61,612 nt of DNA, taken from Planctomycetota bacterium (lineage in GTDB: Bacteria > Planctomycetota > Phycisphaerae > UBA1845 > Fen-1342). The stretch is from contig JAHJAR010000200.1 of the NCBI GenBank assembly GCA_018814045.1, positions 1-61,612 of the forward strand, read 5' to 3'. Position 1 is the stretch's first letter. Each line of letters begins with the position of its first letter. Below are positions 8,991 to 17,981 of the stretch, piece after piece. The notes below the pieces were generated by a model. It made no database searches, had not been told where the DNA came from, and saw only the letters and a program-made list of their open reading frames with translations. The translations under genes and the position numbers were made by a program.

Positions 8991-10019
8991 ATGACGCACC
9001 GAACCGCTCGTATCATAGCCGCCTGCGTGGCTCTGTCTGCCCTCCTGCTCATCGCGGGCTGCCCAACAAACGCAACCGAGGGTGCAAACGACACGCTCGA
9101 TGGCACGACCGACAACGGCGGCGATGCGACCGGCACCGGCACCGACGGCGACGGAACCGACAACAGCGGGACGATTGGTGACGGAACGGACGGCGGGGAC
9201 GATGGTCAGGGCACGGGCGATGATCAGGGTGACGATGCTGTGAGCCAGACCTACGACCCGACAACGAGCATGGCCCTCCAGACAGACACGCTCCAACTGG
9301 GCGTGCCGGCCGCGGCCACCACCGAGACGGTCACCATCACCATGCGCCCGGCCACGGCCGCTGACCTGCCCAGCGCTCTGCCGGATAACGCCGACTTGGC
9401 CGGCGGCGTGTTTGGGCCTTCCGGCCAGACGTTCGACGAGTCCGTGGAGGTCAGCCTCCAGCTCAGCGCGGCGACCATTCTGCCCGTACTGCCGGTCGTC
9501 ACGTATGACGAGGCGGCTGGAAAGTGGGTCGGGACCGGTTCCAATGCCACCGTTGCCCCCAACGGCATCGACGTTACGTTCACTCTGGACCATTTTTCCA
9601 TCGCCGGCGTCCCGACTCCCGTTCCGCTGCCCGAGGCCGGCGGAGCCGTCGGCAGCTTCATCGTAATCAGCAACAACGGCAGCTTCACCTCCGACGAGAT
9701 CAGCAGCGACAACGCCGCCCTGACCTATTCCGAGTTCGGCGACACCTTCAGCATCTCCATGACCTCGCAGAGCATCGGCGACGATCTCAGCATCGACACC
9801 GCCTCGCTCGGCCTGACAGCCGTCTCCGTGTACCAACTGGGCAACTACGTCGTCGGTGTCTGTTCCGGTGGGCGCTCGCTTTTCAACGGCGGCGACTTCA
9901 ACGAGCCGGCCTTTGGGGTGATGATCATGGCGGTGAGTGGCAAAAGCGTGTCGGTTTCGGTATTCGCCACGACGCTCGAGCGCGTCATCGCCGGCACCCT
10001 CACCGGTCAGACGCTCTGA
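8991..10019 (+). CDS. Lipoprotein with Asp/Gly/Thr-rich linker, unknown domain
   Basis: ATG 8991 has AGGA at suitable spacing and yields a 342-residue protein with signal and lipobox LLLIAGC (Cys24). Residues ~32-85 are a low-complexity linker of repeated T-D-G-x units (for example GTDGDGTDNSGT), typical of an extended surface spacer. The rest looks like a beta-rich domain with no catalytic motif I recognise. It is probably displayed on the outer face of a membrane. It stands alone between queG and the unknown gene pair that follows. Confidence 0.75.
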   Translation: MTHRTARIIAACVALSALLLIAGCPTNATEGANDTLDGTTDNGGDATGTGTDGDGTDNSGTIGDGTDGGDDGQGTGDDQGDDAVSQTYDPTTSMALQTDTLQLGVPAAATTETVTITMRPATAADLPSALPDNADLAGGVFGPSGQTFDESVEVSLQLSAATILPVLPVVTYDEAAGKWVGTGSNATVAPNGIDVTFTLDHFSIAGVPTPVPLPEAGGAVGSFIVISNNGSFTSDEISSDNAALTYSEFGDTFSISMTSQSIGDDLSIDTASLGLTAVSVYQLGNYVVGVCSGGRSLFNGGDFNEPAFGVMIMAVSGKSVSVSVFATTLERVIAGTLTGQTL

Positions 10020-10151
10020 CACCACCGCCAGAGGTGCCGGCCGAGCTTCCAAACCGGCGTGACTCGCTTTGATACCTGCCTGGAGTGTGATCGCCACACC
10101 CACGGGACCTATCTGGTGCCCGGGCGCCGTGGGCGCCACACGTACTGCCGC

Positions 10152-10157
10152 TATAAT
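10152..10157 (+). promoter_or_regulatory. Candidate -10 box TATAAT upstream of the 10.2-13.7 kb gene pair
   Basis: A perfect TATAAT stands out in GC-rich DNA, 28 bases before ATG 10185 and 64 bases before the preferred TTG start at 10221. No good -35 is seen, so this is only a possible promoter. Confidence 0.35.
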
Positions 10158-10220
10158 GCCTAGCCTCTCGTAGCAACTCGGGAGATGTGGTATCGGCAAC
10201 GTGGCCAGGAGCGACCCGAC

Positions 10221-12311
10221 TTGAACCCACCTGCACCCGGAAGTGCTTTCGTGTCGGTCCCCATCCGGTCGGGAACCGTACCGTGCGTGCTTGGACCGCC
10301 TCCAGATCAGGCCGCCGTCGCCGTGGACCTGCTGACGCCGATTGACCACCCCGTGGGCGTGGTGCAGTCGTTTGTCGCCGGTTTGTGCGGACGGGACAGT
10401 CAGCTCATCCAGCCGATCGAGTTGGCGTTTGTGCTCGACGCGGCCGCGGTTCCGCCGAGCGAGGTGATCCCATTCTCGGCAGTGTTGGCGACGCTCTCGG
10501 CCAACGCCTCGGCCCGCACCCGCCTGCCGGTACCGCCGGGGTTCGCACTCGCCCGGCAAGTGTTCGCCGGTCAGGAACGCCTCGCCCCGCTGCTGTACTG
10601 CCGCAAGCGCAACCGCATCTTCGCGGCGTGCTCGCCAGGCACGTGCGTGGAGTTGATGGCGGTACCGGCCGACGCGTGGGATGACGCGGACCAGAGTGCC
10701 GCTCAGTCGCCTCCGCCCGAGTTGCTCATCTGGGACGGGCCCGCAGCGGAAGGACAGAAGGCGACGATCTACGGCGGGGTCGGCGAGTCATGCCCGCTCG
10801 GCCGGATCGAGCCCTTGGGACAACTGCTGCTCGACCAGGGCCACGTGGTTCGCCGCGCCGTCAAACTGGCCAAGAGCGATCCGGTGGCGGCGAACAAGCT
10901 CGCGGCCCAGCATGCCTGCTGCGCGTGCCCGGAGCGCAAACGCTGCTATCCCGAAGACAGCGGCTATGCCTACGCCCTCGATCGGCTCGTCGTGATCAAC
11001 ACGGCCGACTTGCCGCTGGTGGTGCTCCCACTTGGCGAATGGCGTCTTGATGAAGCCGCCCGGATGATGGGCGGCGTGGCCTCCGTGGACGTACCGACCG
11101 CGCAGAAGTCCGCGGCCAACGCAGTTGAACTGTGGCGACAGCAACAGGCGAAGGCGATTGCCGCCGCCGGGCCGGCACGTTTGCTGGCCGGCGAGACCAG
11201 TGGTCGCGAATTGCTCGAGATCGCCCGCCTGAAACTGGCGCTGATTGCCGACGCTCTGACCCAACTCGACGCCGCCTGGCAAGCAACCGGGCGACCGCAC
11301 CTGTGCTGGAACGACCACACCATCCGCGTAACCTGGCAGCAACCCGCGAGCACACCGGCCACATGCTGGGGCTTCCAGCCGCTGCTGCGGAAGGTCGGAC
11401 TCCAACCTCCAGCACCTGAAGCGACGCCGGACGACCGGCCGCTGGTGTATCCGCCGGCCTTTTCGGTTGAATCACTGCTGAGCCCGGCCGTGCTCGAAGG
11501 CTTGCGGCACTTCGGGCAGTCTCGCCCGGCGATGGTGTACGTCAAGTCCCTCAAGCCCAGCGGCGCTGACGCCGCTCGGGTCAACGTTCTGATCGAAGAT
11601 TTCGGCATCGGCTGGCAGGTTATATGCCCGGGCGACGTGCTGAAAATCGACGGTCCCGGCTGGGAGGCCCTGCTGGTACCCGCGGACCAGCGTGATCCGG
11701 ATGATGGGGAGGGGCTGCCGTTCGTCGGGCAAGTCACCGGCCAGATCACGGCCTTCGAGGCCGGCGGCCAGTTTGACGGCTGTACCTGCCGCTGGCTACC
11801 CCGTTTCGGTGAGGCGGTCGACCTCAACGCGCTCGGCATGCTGCTGTTCGAAACCTTGCTGGGCCAGGATGAGCGCGCTGGCGCGCGGCTGCGCGAGGTT
11901 GTCGCCACCGAGCGCGCGGAGTTGACGCAGGCCTGTTTGGCGGTCGAGCCGGAGCAACGCGAGGGACAGGCGAGCGAGTGGATCGCCGCCCGCTGCGAGA
12001 GCGATTCGCCCGGAGCCGTCTGGTCGCGACGCAACCTGCTGTACAACCGCGAGGCGCGGGCCGCGATCCCGCTGGACCCGCTGCCGGCCGAGCTGTGGCG
12101 GGCCGTGATTGCCTATGGATTCCGCCTGGCGACCGCGATCCCGGGCTTCAGCTACTGCGACGCACGGGACCGCGCCGCGCCGCGCACGACCGCGGGCCAG
12201 TTGCTGCCGCTGGTCGAGTTGCGCGGCCTAATCGCGCTGCTGGACGACCTGATCTTCGGGCGCGCCGTACCGGGCGCAACGTTGCTGAATACGTTACGGG
12301 CGGGGAGCTGA
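10221..12311 (+). CDS. Unrecognised ~700-residue protein with a Cys cluster and kinase-like helix
   Basis: The frame can start at ATG 10185, but the GGGAG there touches the ATG. TTG 10221 has AGGAG nine bases upstream and gives 696 residues. No signal peptide or membrane span is evident, so it should be cytoplasmic. Around residue 232 is a cysteine cluster HACCACPERKRCYP that could bind metal. Near residue 533 the segment DLNALGMLLFETLLGQD resembles the conserved helix after the APE region of protein kinases (D-x-x-x-x-G-x-x-L-x-E). Other kinase motifs such as HRD or DFG are not seen. The coiled-coil gene follows after 125 bases. Function is unknown; a degenerate pseudokinase domain is a weak guess. 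Confidence 0.7.
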   Translation: MNPPAPGSAFVSVPIRSGTVPCVLGPPPDQAAVAVDLLTPIDHPVGVVQSFVAGLCGRDSQLIQPIELAFVLDAAAVPPSEVIPFSAVLATLSANASARTRLPVPPGFALARQVFAGQERLAPLLYCRKRNRIFAACSPGTCVELMAVPADAWDDADQSAAQSPPPELLIWDGPAAEGQKATIYGGVGESCPLGRIEPLGQLLLDQGHVVRRAVKLAKSDPVAANKLAAQHACCACPERKRCYPEDSGYAYALDRLVVINTADLPLVVLPLGEWRLDEAARMMGGVASVDVPTAQKSAANAVELWRQQQAKAIAAAGPARLLAGETSGRELLEIARLKLALIADALTQLDAAWQATGRPHLCWNDHTIRVTWQQPASTPATCWGFQPLLRKVGLQPPAPEATPDDRPLVYPPAFSVESLLSPAVLEGLRHFGQSRPAMVYVKSLKPSGADAARVNVLIEDFGIGWQVICPGDVLKIDGPGWEALLVPADQRDPDDGEGLPFVGQVTGQITAFEAGGQFDGCTCRWLPRFGEAVDLNALGMLLFETLLGQDERAGARLREVVATERAELTQACLAVEPEQREGQASEWIAARCESDSPGAVWSRRNLLYNREARAAIPLDPLPAELWRAVIAYGFRLATAIPGFSYCDARDRAAPRTTAGQLLPLVELRGLIALLDDLIFGRAVPGATLLNTLRAGS

Positions 12312-12436
12312 ATCAGCGTGCGCGATCTTGCGACAGGGCTCCGGACGTGTGGCCGCGCGGGCTGAAGCCCGCGGCTCTTCGACGTCGCCGAATCGCGCGC
12401 GGTCATTTCGGCCGCACCGCCAGGAGGAATGTCCGT

Positions 12437-13699
12437 ATGTCCACTCCAGCCCCCGCGGGTTCGCCGGCGCGCCTGGCCAGCCTGGGACGAGCCGTGGTCG
12501 AAACCGGGCGCTTCACCAGTCCCCAGCACGCGCAGCTTCTGGAAGCGCTACACGCCGCGCTGGACCCACTCGACAAGAAACAGCGCAGTGCGCTGCTGCA
12601 AGAGATCGGCCCCTTGCTGCACGCCGCGTCCGGCACGACGGCCAGCGCCGCACCCGCACCGCCGGAGCGAACCGCGGGCGGCGGTGAGATGCAGCAACTG
12701 CTGCAACAGCGGGCCAGCCTGGAGCTGAAATGGCAAACCGAGGCCGCCCGCGCCGCCGACCTGAGCAGCGCGCTCCGCGAGGAGCAGGAGAACCACCAGG
12801 AAGCGCTCGAAACTCTCTCGCTACAGCAGCGCAAACTCCAGGAACTGGAGGAAGAGCGCGCCAAGCTGCTGGCCGAAGTCAGCCGGATCGAATCGCAGTT
12901 GCGCCTCCAGATCAACGAAACCGAGCAGGTCCAACTGAAATACGAGAAGCTCAAGGGCTCGCGCGGTAAAGTCAGCGAACAAATGACCGAACAGACCGAG
13001 GATATCAACCGCCTCAAGTCTGAGAACGAACAACTCCGCCAGGAACTGGAAGCCACCCTGCGCGACCGCGATACCAACGTGGCCGGTGCCCGCGCAGAGA
13101 CCCAGCAGGCCGAGGCTCACACGGCCGAGGCCGCCTTTGCCCAACTCTGGGCACGCATGGGCGACCAACTCCCCGAAGTCTTCGTCGAAACTCACGTGCC
13201 GACCATGCGCACCTTCGAAAACCTCTCCGATGCGCTGATCGGCCTGGTCCGTGCCTTCGCCATCCTGGAAGGGCATGTAAACTACATGTTGCAGCAACTG
13301 AAGCAGGTCGGGGAGCGCGGCGACAAGCTCAACCACTTCTACCTGATGTTCAAAAAGAACCCCGGCCTGCTGGAGACGCTCGCCGACTACCTCCCGACCG
13401 GCCGGAGAAAGGGCTATTTCGACAACATGCTCAGGGCGGTGCAGGCCTGGGCCCGCGCCTTTGGCACTGGTGCGTACAAAGTCGTCGTCAAATCACCAGC
13501 GTCGGTCGGCAAAGAGCTCAACTACAAGAACTGGCCCATCAAGAGCGGGTTTACCAAATCGGAGGATGCGGCGATTGGTGAGTACTTCCGCGACACTGCC
13601 ATGCGGTCCATTCCCGACGCCCTGGGCACGCTCTTTCGCAAGCAGATCGCCGACTCAGCCTACGAGGACTACGACGATTCGATGAAGCGGCAGAAATAG
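12437..13699 (+). CDS. Long coiled-coil protein, unknown function
   Basis: AGGAGG nine bases before ATG 12437 fixes the start, giving 420 residues. Residues ~80-235 are a heptad-rich, charged coiled coil (for example LQELEEERAKLLAEV). A mostly helical globular C-terminus follows, with LPTGRRKGYFDNML, KNWPIKSGF and an acidic/basic tail SAYEDYDDSMKRQK. No signal peptide or known motif is seen. The gene follows the unrecognised ~700-residue gene in the same direction and may form a two-gene unit with it. A scaffold role is possible but not shown. Confidence 0.75.
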   Translation: MSTPAPAGSPARLASLGRAVVETGRFTSPQHAQLLEALHAALDPLDKKQRSALLQEIGPLLHAASGTTASAAPAPPERTAGGGEMQQLLQQRASLELKWQTEAARAADLSSALREEQENHQEALETLSLQQRKLQELEEERAKLLAEVSRIESQLRLQINETEQVQLKYEKLKGSRGKVSEQMTEQTEDINRLKSENEQLRQELEATLRDRDTNVAGARAETQQAEAHTAEAAFAQLWARMGDQLPEVFVETHVPTMRTFENLSDALIGLVRAFAILEGHVNYMLQQLKQVGERGDKLNHFYLMFKKNPGLLETLADYLPTGRRKGYFDNMLRAVQAWARAFGTGAYKVVVKSPASVGKELNYKNWPIKSGFTKSEDAAIGEYFRDTAMRSIPDALGTLFRKQIADSAYEDYDDSMKRQK

Positions 13700-13732
13700 C
13701 CGCGCCCTGAGCTGGCCTTGCTGGACTCGGAT

Positions 13733-14665
13733 ATGCGTCGCCTGACTGCCCAACTCGCTGTGATCCTGTTAACCGGCGCCACGCTGGCACCTGCGCAGAC
13801 CTCGCGGCCCGCGCCCGACTACGACCTGCCGCGCGAGCTCGCGACACTGGTCGATCGGGAGATCAACGAAGCCTCGGGGATCGTGGCCAGCCGCCGCATG
13901 CCGGGCTGCTTCTACGTGCACAATGACTCACAGAACGCTCCCGTGGTCTATCTGCTGGACCGTCAGGGAAACACCCGTTTGCGTATCCACCTGGCCAATG
14001 CCACGAATGTTGATTGGGAGGACATGGCCCTGGCCCCCGGAGAACAGGCGGGGAGCTGGGACGTGTGCGTGGCGGATATCGGCGACAATGCCGCCCGCCG
14101 CACTCAGTTGACCATCTACCGCTTCCCCGAACCAGCGCCACCCGCAGGGACGAGGCCGGCGAGCGTGCGCGTGACCGCGCGCGCCTTCCCGCTACGCTAC
14201 GCGGACCGGCCAGTCGACGCCGAAGCATTTGTCGTGCACCCGCGCAGCGGTGACGGCTACGTGTTGACCAAACGCTATGACGGCCAGTTCGCCGTATACA
14301 AGCTGGCCGCACCGTGGAGCGCGCCGGATGTCACCGCCATGCCCAGGATCGCCACCGTCCACCTCGCCCACGGGCTCCCCGCAGCAACCGTCATAACGGC
14401 CGCTGATATTCATCCGGATGGCCGTCGGCTGGCCGCGCGTAGCTACCTGTGCGGTTGGGAGTGGTGCCTGCCGCCGGCGGCTGCCGCCGCCCAATTCGAG
14501 CAGATCTTCCAATGCAAGCCCCGGCAACTCATCCTGGCGAACGAGCCGCAGGGCGAGGCCCTGTGCTACACCGCCGACGGGCAGGCCATCGTCACGGTCA
14601 GCGAGAAACTCCCCGCCAAGCTCTTTGAAGCCCGCTCCCTCCCCGCGGGAGATCGCCAACCCTGA
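13733..14665 (+). CDS. Secreted beta-propeller-like protein
   Basis: Starting at ATG 13733 the 310-residue product opens with a clear signal peptide (MRRLTAQLAVILLTGA then APAQT). The mature part has repeating beta-strand motifs with aromatic and DxxD turns: FYVHNDSQNAPVVYLLD, VDWEDMALAP and VCVADIGDNAARR. These resemble propeller proteins of the SdiA-regulated or esterase-like type. No catalytic signature is identifiable. Its stop lies 155 bases before pilT. Confidence 0.7.
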   Translation: MRRLTAQLAVILLTGATLAPAQTSRPAPDYDLPRELATLVDREINEASGIVASRRMPGCFYVHNDSQNAPVVYLLDRQGNTRLRIHLANATNVDWEDMALAPGEQAGSWDVCVADIGDNAARRTQLTIYRFPEPAPPAGTRPASVRVTARAFPLRYADRPVDAEAFVVHPRSGDGYVLTKRYDGQFAVYKLAAPWSAPDVTAMPRIATVHLAHGLPAATVITAADIHPDGRRLAARSYLCGWEWCLPPAAAAAQFEQIFQCKPRQLILANEPQGEALCYTADGQAIVTVSEKLPAKLFEARSLPAGDRQP

Positions 14666-14819
14666 GCCACAATTCGTGGCCCCCGGTCCCGGCCGGCAGC
14701 GCCTCACGACCCGGGTACGCTCCCAATCGCATCGCCGCCGCCTTGCCCGGCGCCCCCTCCAGTGCGTATCCTAGGGCGCGTACTAATGTCCCGTCTCCGA
14801 ACCTGACCGAGGTGCACGC

Positions 14820-15959
14820 ATGGAGCAGCCACTTCCCGACTCGATCATCCCGCTGTTGCAGGAAATGAAGAACCTGGAGGCCAGCGACTTGCACATGAAG
14901 ACCGGTGTGCCGCCGGTCTATCGCGTTGGTGGTCACCTCCGCCGCACCAAGATGCCGGCGTTCAAGGTGGATGGGCGCGAGATCGAGCACTTGATGAAGC
15001 CGATCACTCCGGAGCGCCGCTGGCCGATATACGAGGAGCGCGGGGCACTGGACTTCTCGTTTACGCTTCCGGACGGCGACCGCTTCCGCATTAACATCCT
15101 CCGGGCCGGCGACCACATGCACGCGGCCATCCGCCGTGTCAAGGCGGTAATTCCGGGCTATGAAGAGCTGCACCTGCCCCCCATCTACAACAAGCTGGCC
15201 ACTGAGACGTTCGAGGGGTTGATCATCATCTGCGGCGTGACCGGTTGCGGCAAGAGCACCACCATGGCCGCCATGATCGACCATATCAACGCCACACGGG
15301 CCTGCAACATCATCAGCATTGAAGACCCGGTCGAATACTCGTTCCACCCGAAGATGGCGATCGTCAGCCAGCGCGAGATCGGCCTCGATCTCGACGCTTT
15401 CTCCGACGGTCTGCGCTCCGCGGTGCGACAGGACCCGGACGTAATCTTCGTCGGCGAGATGCGCGACAAGGAGACCGTGCTGGCGGCGCTACAGGCGGCC
15501 GAGACCGGGCACCTGGTGTTCTGCACGTTGCACACGGCCGACACGATGCAGTCGCTCACGCGCATGCTCGAGTTCTTCCCGCGCGAGCAGCACGATTTTA
15601 TCCGCAGCGCGATCGCCAACGGTCTCAAGGCCGTCTGCGCCCAGCGGCTGCTCCCCGCGATCGATCCCAAGATCTTGCGGGTCCCCGCCACCGAGGTGTT
15701 GCTGGCGGAGGCGGTCGTGCGCGAGAAGATCCGCGACGGCGAGGACGAAGACCTGCCCAGCATCATCATCGGCAGCAGTGAAGCCGGCATGCACAGCTTC
15801 AATATGTCCCTGGCCCGGTTGGTCGAAGAGGGCTACGTGTACACCGATACGGCGATGGAGTACGCCCCCAACCGCGAGCAACTAATCGGCTCGCTACGCG
15901 GCATCAAGACTTCGGCCCAGACGTTGGTCCACCGCATCAAGCGTGGCGGAACGAGCTAA
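14820..15959 (+). CDS. pilT: Type IV pilus retraction ATPase
   Basis: PilT is the hexameric AAA-like motor that depolymerises type IV pili for twitching or DNA uptake. Visible are the N-terminal LEASDLHMKTGVPP and a Walker A with Lys145 (GVTGCGKST). Also present are an acidic Walker B region (DPDVIFVGEMRD), the His box with TGHLVFCTLHTAD, and a PilT-like C-terminus. The length of 379 residues is normal. ATG 14820 has GAGGTG about 6 bases upstream. No other pilus genes are adjacent. Confidence 0.92.
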   Translation: MEQPLPDSIIPLLQEMKNLEASDLHMKTGVPPVYRVGGHLRRTKMPAFKVDGREIEHLMKPITPERRWPIYEERGALDFSFTLPDGDRFRINILRAGDHMHAAIRRVKAVIPGYEELHLPPIYNKLATETFEGLIIICGVTGCGKSTTMAAMIDHINATRACNIISIEDPVEYSFHPKMAIVSQREIGLDLDAFSDGLRSAVRQDPDVIFVGEMRDKETVLAALQAAETGHLVFCTLHTADTMQSLTRMLEFFPREQHDFIRSAIANGLKAVCAQRLLPAIDPKILRVPATEVLLAEAVVREKIRDGEDEDLPSIIIGSSEAGMHSFNMSLARLVEEGYVYTDTAMEYAPNREQLIGSLRGIKTSAQTLVHRIKRGGTS

Positions 15960-15978
15960 GAGCGCCCAACAAAGCCGC

Positions 15979-16003
15979 GCCGCGACCGTGAGGGAACGGT
16001 TGC
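15979..16003. repeat. Solo half of the family A palindromic core
   Basis: The segment contains GCCGCGACCGTGAGGGAACG, matching one arm of the core found at ~3920 and ~60402. I see no matching second arm nearby, so it is probably a decayed copy. It lies in the 260-base gap between pilT and the DUF3788 gene, which otherwise shows nothing. Confidence 0.55.
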
Positions 16004-16219
16004 CGGACCCGGCGCTCGGCGCGCTTGAGCCCGTGGCCCCGTTCGAGTTCACGCTCTGTTAGGCGCTCGAAGTTCTTTCGCCAGCAAAGGAGCAAAATGC
16101 TGGCCGGCCGTTGCCGGCTTCGCACGAATCCCACGTTTGGCCCCTGGTCTGTAGCCGGCCGCGTAACTCCAGCCTGATACATACCGCGCAACGGCCACGA
16201 CGACAGCGGGAGGAGCACA

Positions 16220-16642
16220 TTGACAGAGCCCGTATTCCCCGACAAGACGCACATGCCGGATGACACCGACGTCGCGCGCGTCCTCGGCCGGACAATGCGC
16301 CACTGGGACAACCTCAAGGCCCATGCCCTCGAGCTGAATCCGGCGGCGACGGAAGAGTGGAAGTACTACATGAAGAAGACCGGCTGGACGTTCCTCTTGA
16401 GAGGACAACGGCGCAACGTGCTCTTTATGCGACCGACCGGCAAGCGGCGCTTCACCGTGAGCTTCGTGTTCGGAGGCAAGGCTGTGCAGGCCGCCGAGCA
16501 GTCCGACCTGCCGACCGCGGTCGTCGAAGCGCTCAGGCAAGCCCCACAATACCCCGAGGGCCGGGGAGTCAGTGTGGAAGTGAGCACCGCAGCGGACGTC
16601 AAGATCGCCAAGCAACTGCTCGCGATTAAAATGGCGAATTGA
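16220..16642 (+). CDS. DUF3788-family protein
   Basis: The 140-residue product fits the DUF3788 family: a central EEWKYYMKKTGWTFLLR, then VSFVFGGKAVQAAEQSDLP, and a C-terminus SVEVSTAADVKIAKQLLAIK. The family is small, cytoplasmic and of unknown biochemical role. The start is TTG 16220, supported by GGGAGG about six bases upstream; ATG 16253 is an alternative but would cut the N-terminus. The TGA stop overlaps a TTG that could start the next frame. Confidence 0.78.
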   Translation: MTEPVFPDKTHMPDDTDVARVLGRTMRHWDNLKAHALELNPAATEEWKYYMKKTGWTFLLRGQRRNVLFMRPTGKRRFTVSFVFGGKAVQAAEQSDLPTAVVEALRQAPQYPEGRGVSVEVSTAADVKIAKQLLAIKMAN

Positions 16643-17181
16643 CCGACCGGCCATCATCGCGAAACCGATTCCCCGCCGATGTGCGCAACGACATCGACAT
16701 CGCCGGCGACATCAACACCGACCTGACCATCGACGGCCTGCTCAACGCCGGCATCTCCTGCGACTCCGCCCAGGACATCACGATTAACGGTACCGGCACG
16801 CACACCGGCGACATCACGATCGAGGGGCCATACAGTCACACGATCTTTATCAACGGCTCGACCACCGGAACGCTCAAAGTGGGCCGCGACCTTGAGGAAG
16901 ACGAGATGTCCGGGACCATTCGATCATCGGGAGATATGGCATACGTTCGCATGAACTGGCGGATGTCCGGTGCGGTGGACTGCGGCGGGGACATCAACCT
17001 CTTTCAGATTTGGGCGGGCGAGGTGCATAGCGGCCATATCATCGTCGCTGGCAACCTGGGTAACGAGTGGAACACATCATACATGCAGGGCGACCTCACC
17101 ATCGACGGCCTGCTCGCCGGCGCTCAGCAAATCGACGGCCAGGCGCACGTTCATCGCATCAAGAGCCGTGGACCGCAGTGA
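16639..17181 (+). CDS. Beta-helix-like fragment, possibly a gene remnant
   Basis: The 180-residue frame starts at TTG 16639, overlapping the DUF3788 stop by 4 bases. It is composed of repeating short strands rich in Gly, Asp, Ile and Thr (IDIAGDINTDLTIDGLL, DITINGTGTHTGDITIEGP, GDLTIDGLLAGAQ), which suggests a parallel beta-helix or bactofilin-like stack. Such repeats normally belong to secreted or surface proteins, but there is no signal peptide here. It may be the detached end of a larger surface gene, or a genuine short product coupled to the upstream gene. Function is unknown. Confidence 0.5.
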   Translation: MTDRPSSRNRFPADVRNDIDIAGDINTDLTIDGLLNAGISCDSAQDITINGTGTHTGDITIEGPYSHTIFINGSTTGTLKVGRDLEEDEMSGTIRSSGDMAYVRMNWRMSGAVDCGGDINLFQIWAGEVHSGHIIVAGNLGNEWNTSYMQGDLTIDGLLAGAQQIDGQAHVHRIKSRGPQ

Positions 17182-17227
17182 TACGCAGCCTCACCCGCGG
17201 AGCCCGGCGCAGCACTCAATCTGTGAC

Positions 17228-17233
17228 TATAAT
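17228..17233 (+). promoter_or_regulatory. Candidate -10 box for the HAD hydrolase gene
   Basis: TATAAT lies 17 bases before the ATG of the HAD gene and would give a very short leader. No convincing -35 is present, so confidence is low. Confidence 0.3.
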
Positions 17234-17250
17234 GGTGCGCACGTGTTGCT

Positions 17251-17973
17251 ATGAACCTACGCGACTTTGACGCGCTGACATTCGACTGCTACGGCACGCT
17301 GATCGACTGGGAACGCGGCATAGCTGCCCGGCTTGTTCCCTGGGCCGCGCGGCATGGCTTAAAGGTGTCGGCGGAGCAGTTGCTACAGGCCTTCGCCGCA
17401 GCCGAGCACCGCCACGAAACCGCCACGCCCGGTAGGCCCTATCCGCAGATCCTCGAAACAGTATTGGCGGATATCGCCGCGCACTTCGGCGTCGCAGCGG
17501 AGTCGGACGAGGCACGGACGTTTGGGCGTTCTGTCAGGGACTGGCCGCCGTTTCCGGACAGCCCGGCGGCGCTGGCCTACCTAAAGCAGCACTACAAGCT
17601 CGTGATCATCTCGAACGTCGACCGGGCTTCATTCGCGCACAGCCAAGCAAAGCTCGGCGTCGAATTCGATGCGGTCATCACCGCTCAGGACGTCGGCAAC
17701 TACAAGCCTGATCTACGCAACTTCGAGTTCGCGTTTGCGCGCCTGGCTGAGCTGGGCGTCCCGCGCGACCGAATCCTGCACGTGGCCCAGAGTCTCTTCC
17801 ACGACCATGAACCGGCTAAGCAACTGGGGCTACGTACCGTGTGGATCAACCGGCGCGCCGGCCAACCCGGCTGCGGCGCCACCGCCGCCCCGCGCACAGC
17901 CGTGACACCCGACCTGGCATTCGAGAGCCTGGCGGCGCTGGCGGATGCCCACCGCCGCGCCATCGGCGGGTAG
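17251..17973 (+). CDS. HAD-superfamily hydrolase (haloacid dehalogenase type)
   Basis: This 240-residue cytoplasmic enzyme has the HAD core: motif I FDCYGTLIDW with nucleophile Asp12, motif II IISNVDR, motif III Lys in VGNYKPDLRNF, and motif IV HVAQSLFHDHEPAKQLG. The cap insertion and the N-x-D-x-x-S pattern fit type II haloacid dehalogenase or related phosphatases. The start ATG 17251 gives MNLRDFDALTFDCYGT, the expected distance to motif I. The substrate cannot be assigned. It is convergent with ggt, with stops 9 bases apart. Confidence 0.88.
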   Translation: MNLRDFDALTFDCYGTLIDWERGIAARLVPWAARHGLKVSAEQLLQAFAAAEHRHETATPGRPYPQILETVLADIAAHFGVAAESDEARTFGRSVRDWPPFPDSPAALAYLKQHYKLVIISNVDRASFAHSQAKLGVEFDAVITAQDVGNYKPDLRNFEFAFARLAELGVPRDRILHVAQSLFHDHEPAKQLGLRTVWINRRAGQPGCGATAAPRTAVTPDLAFESLAALADAHRRAIGG

Positions 17974-17981
17974 TCGGCGCG

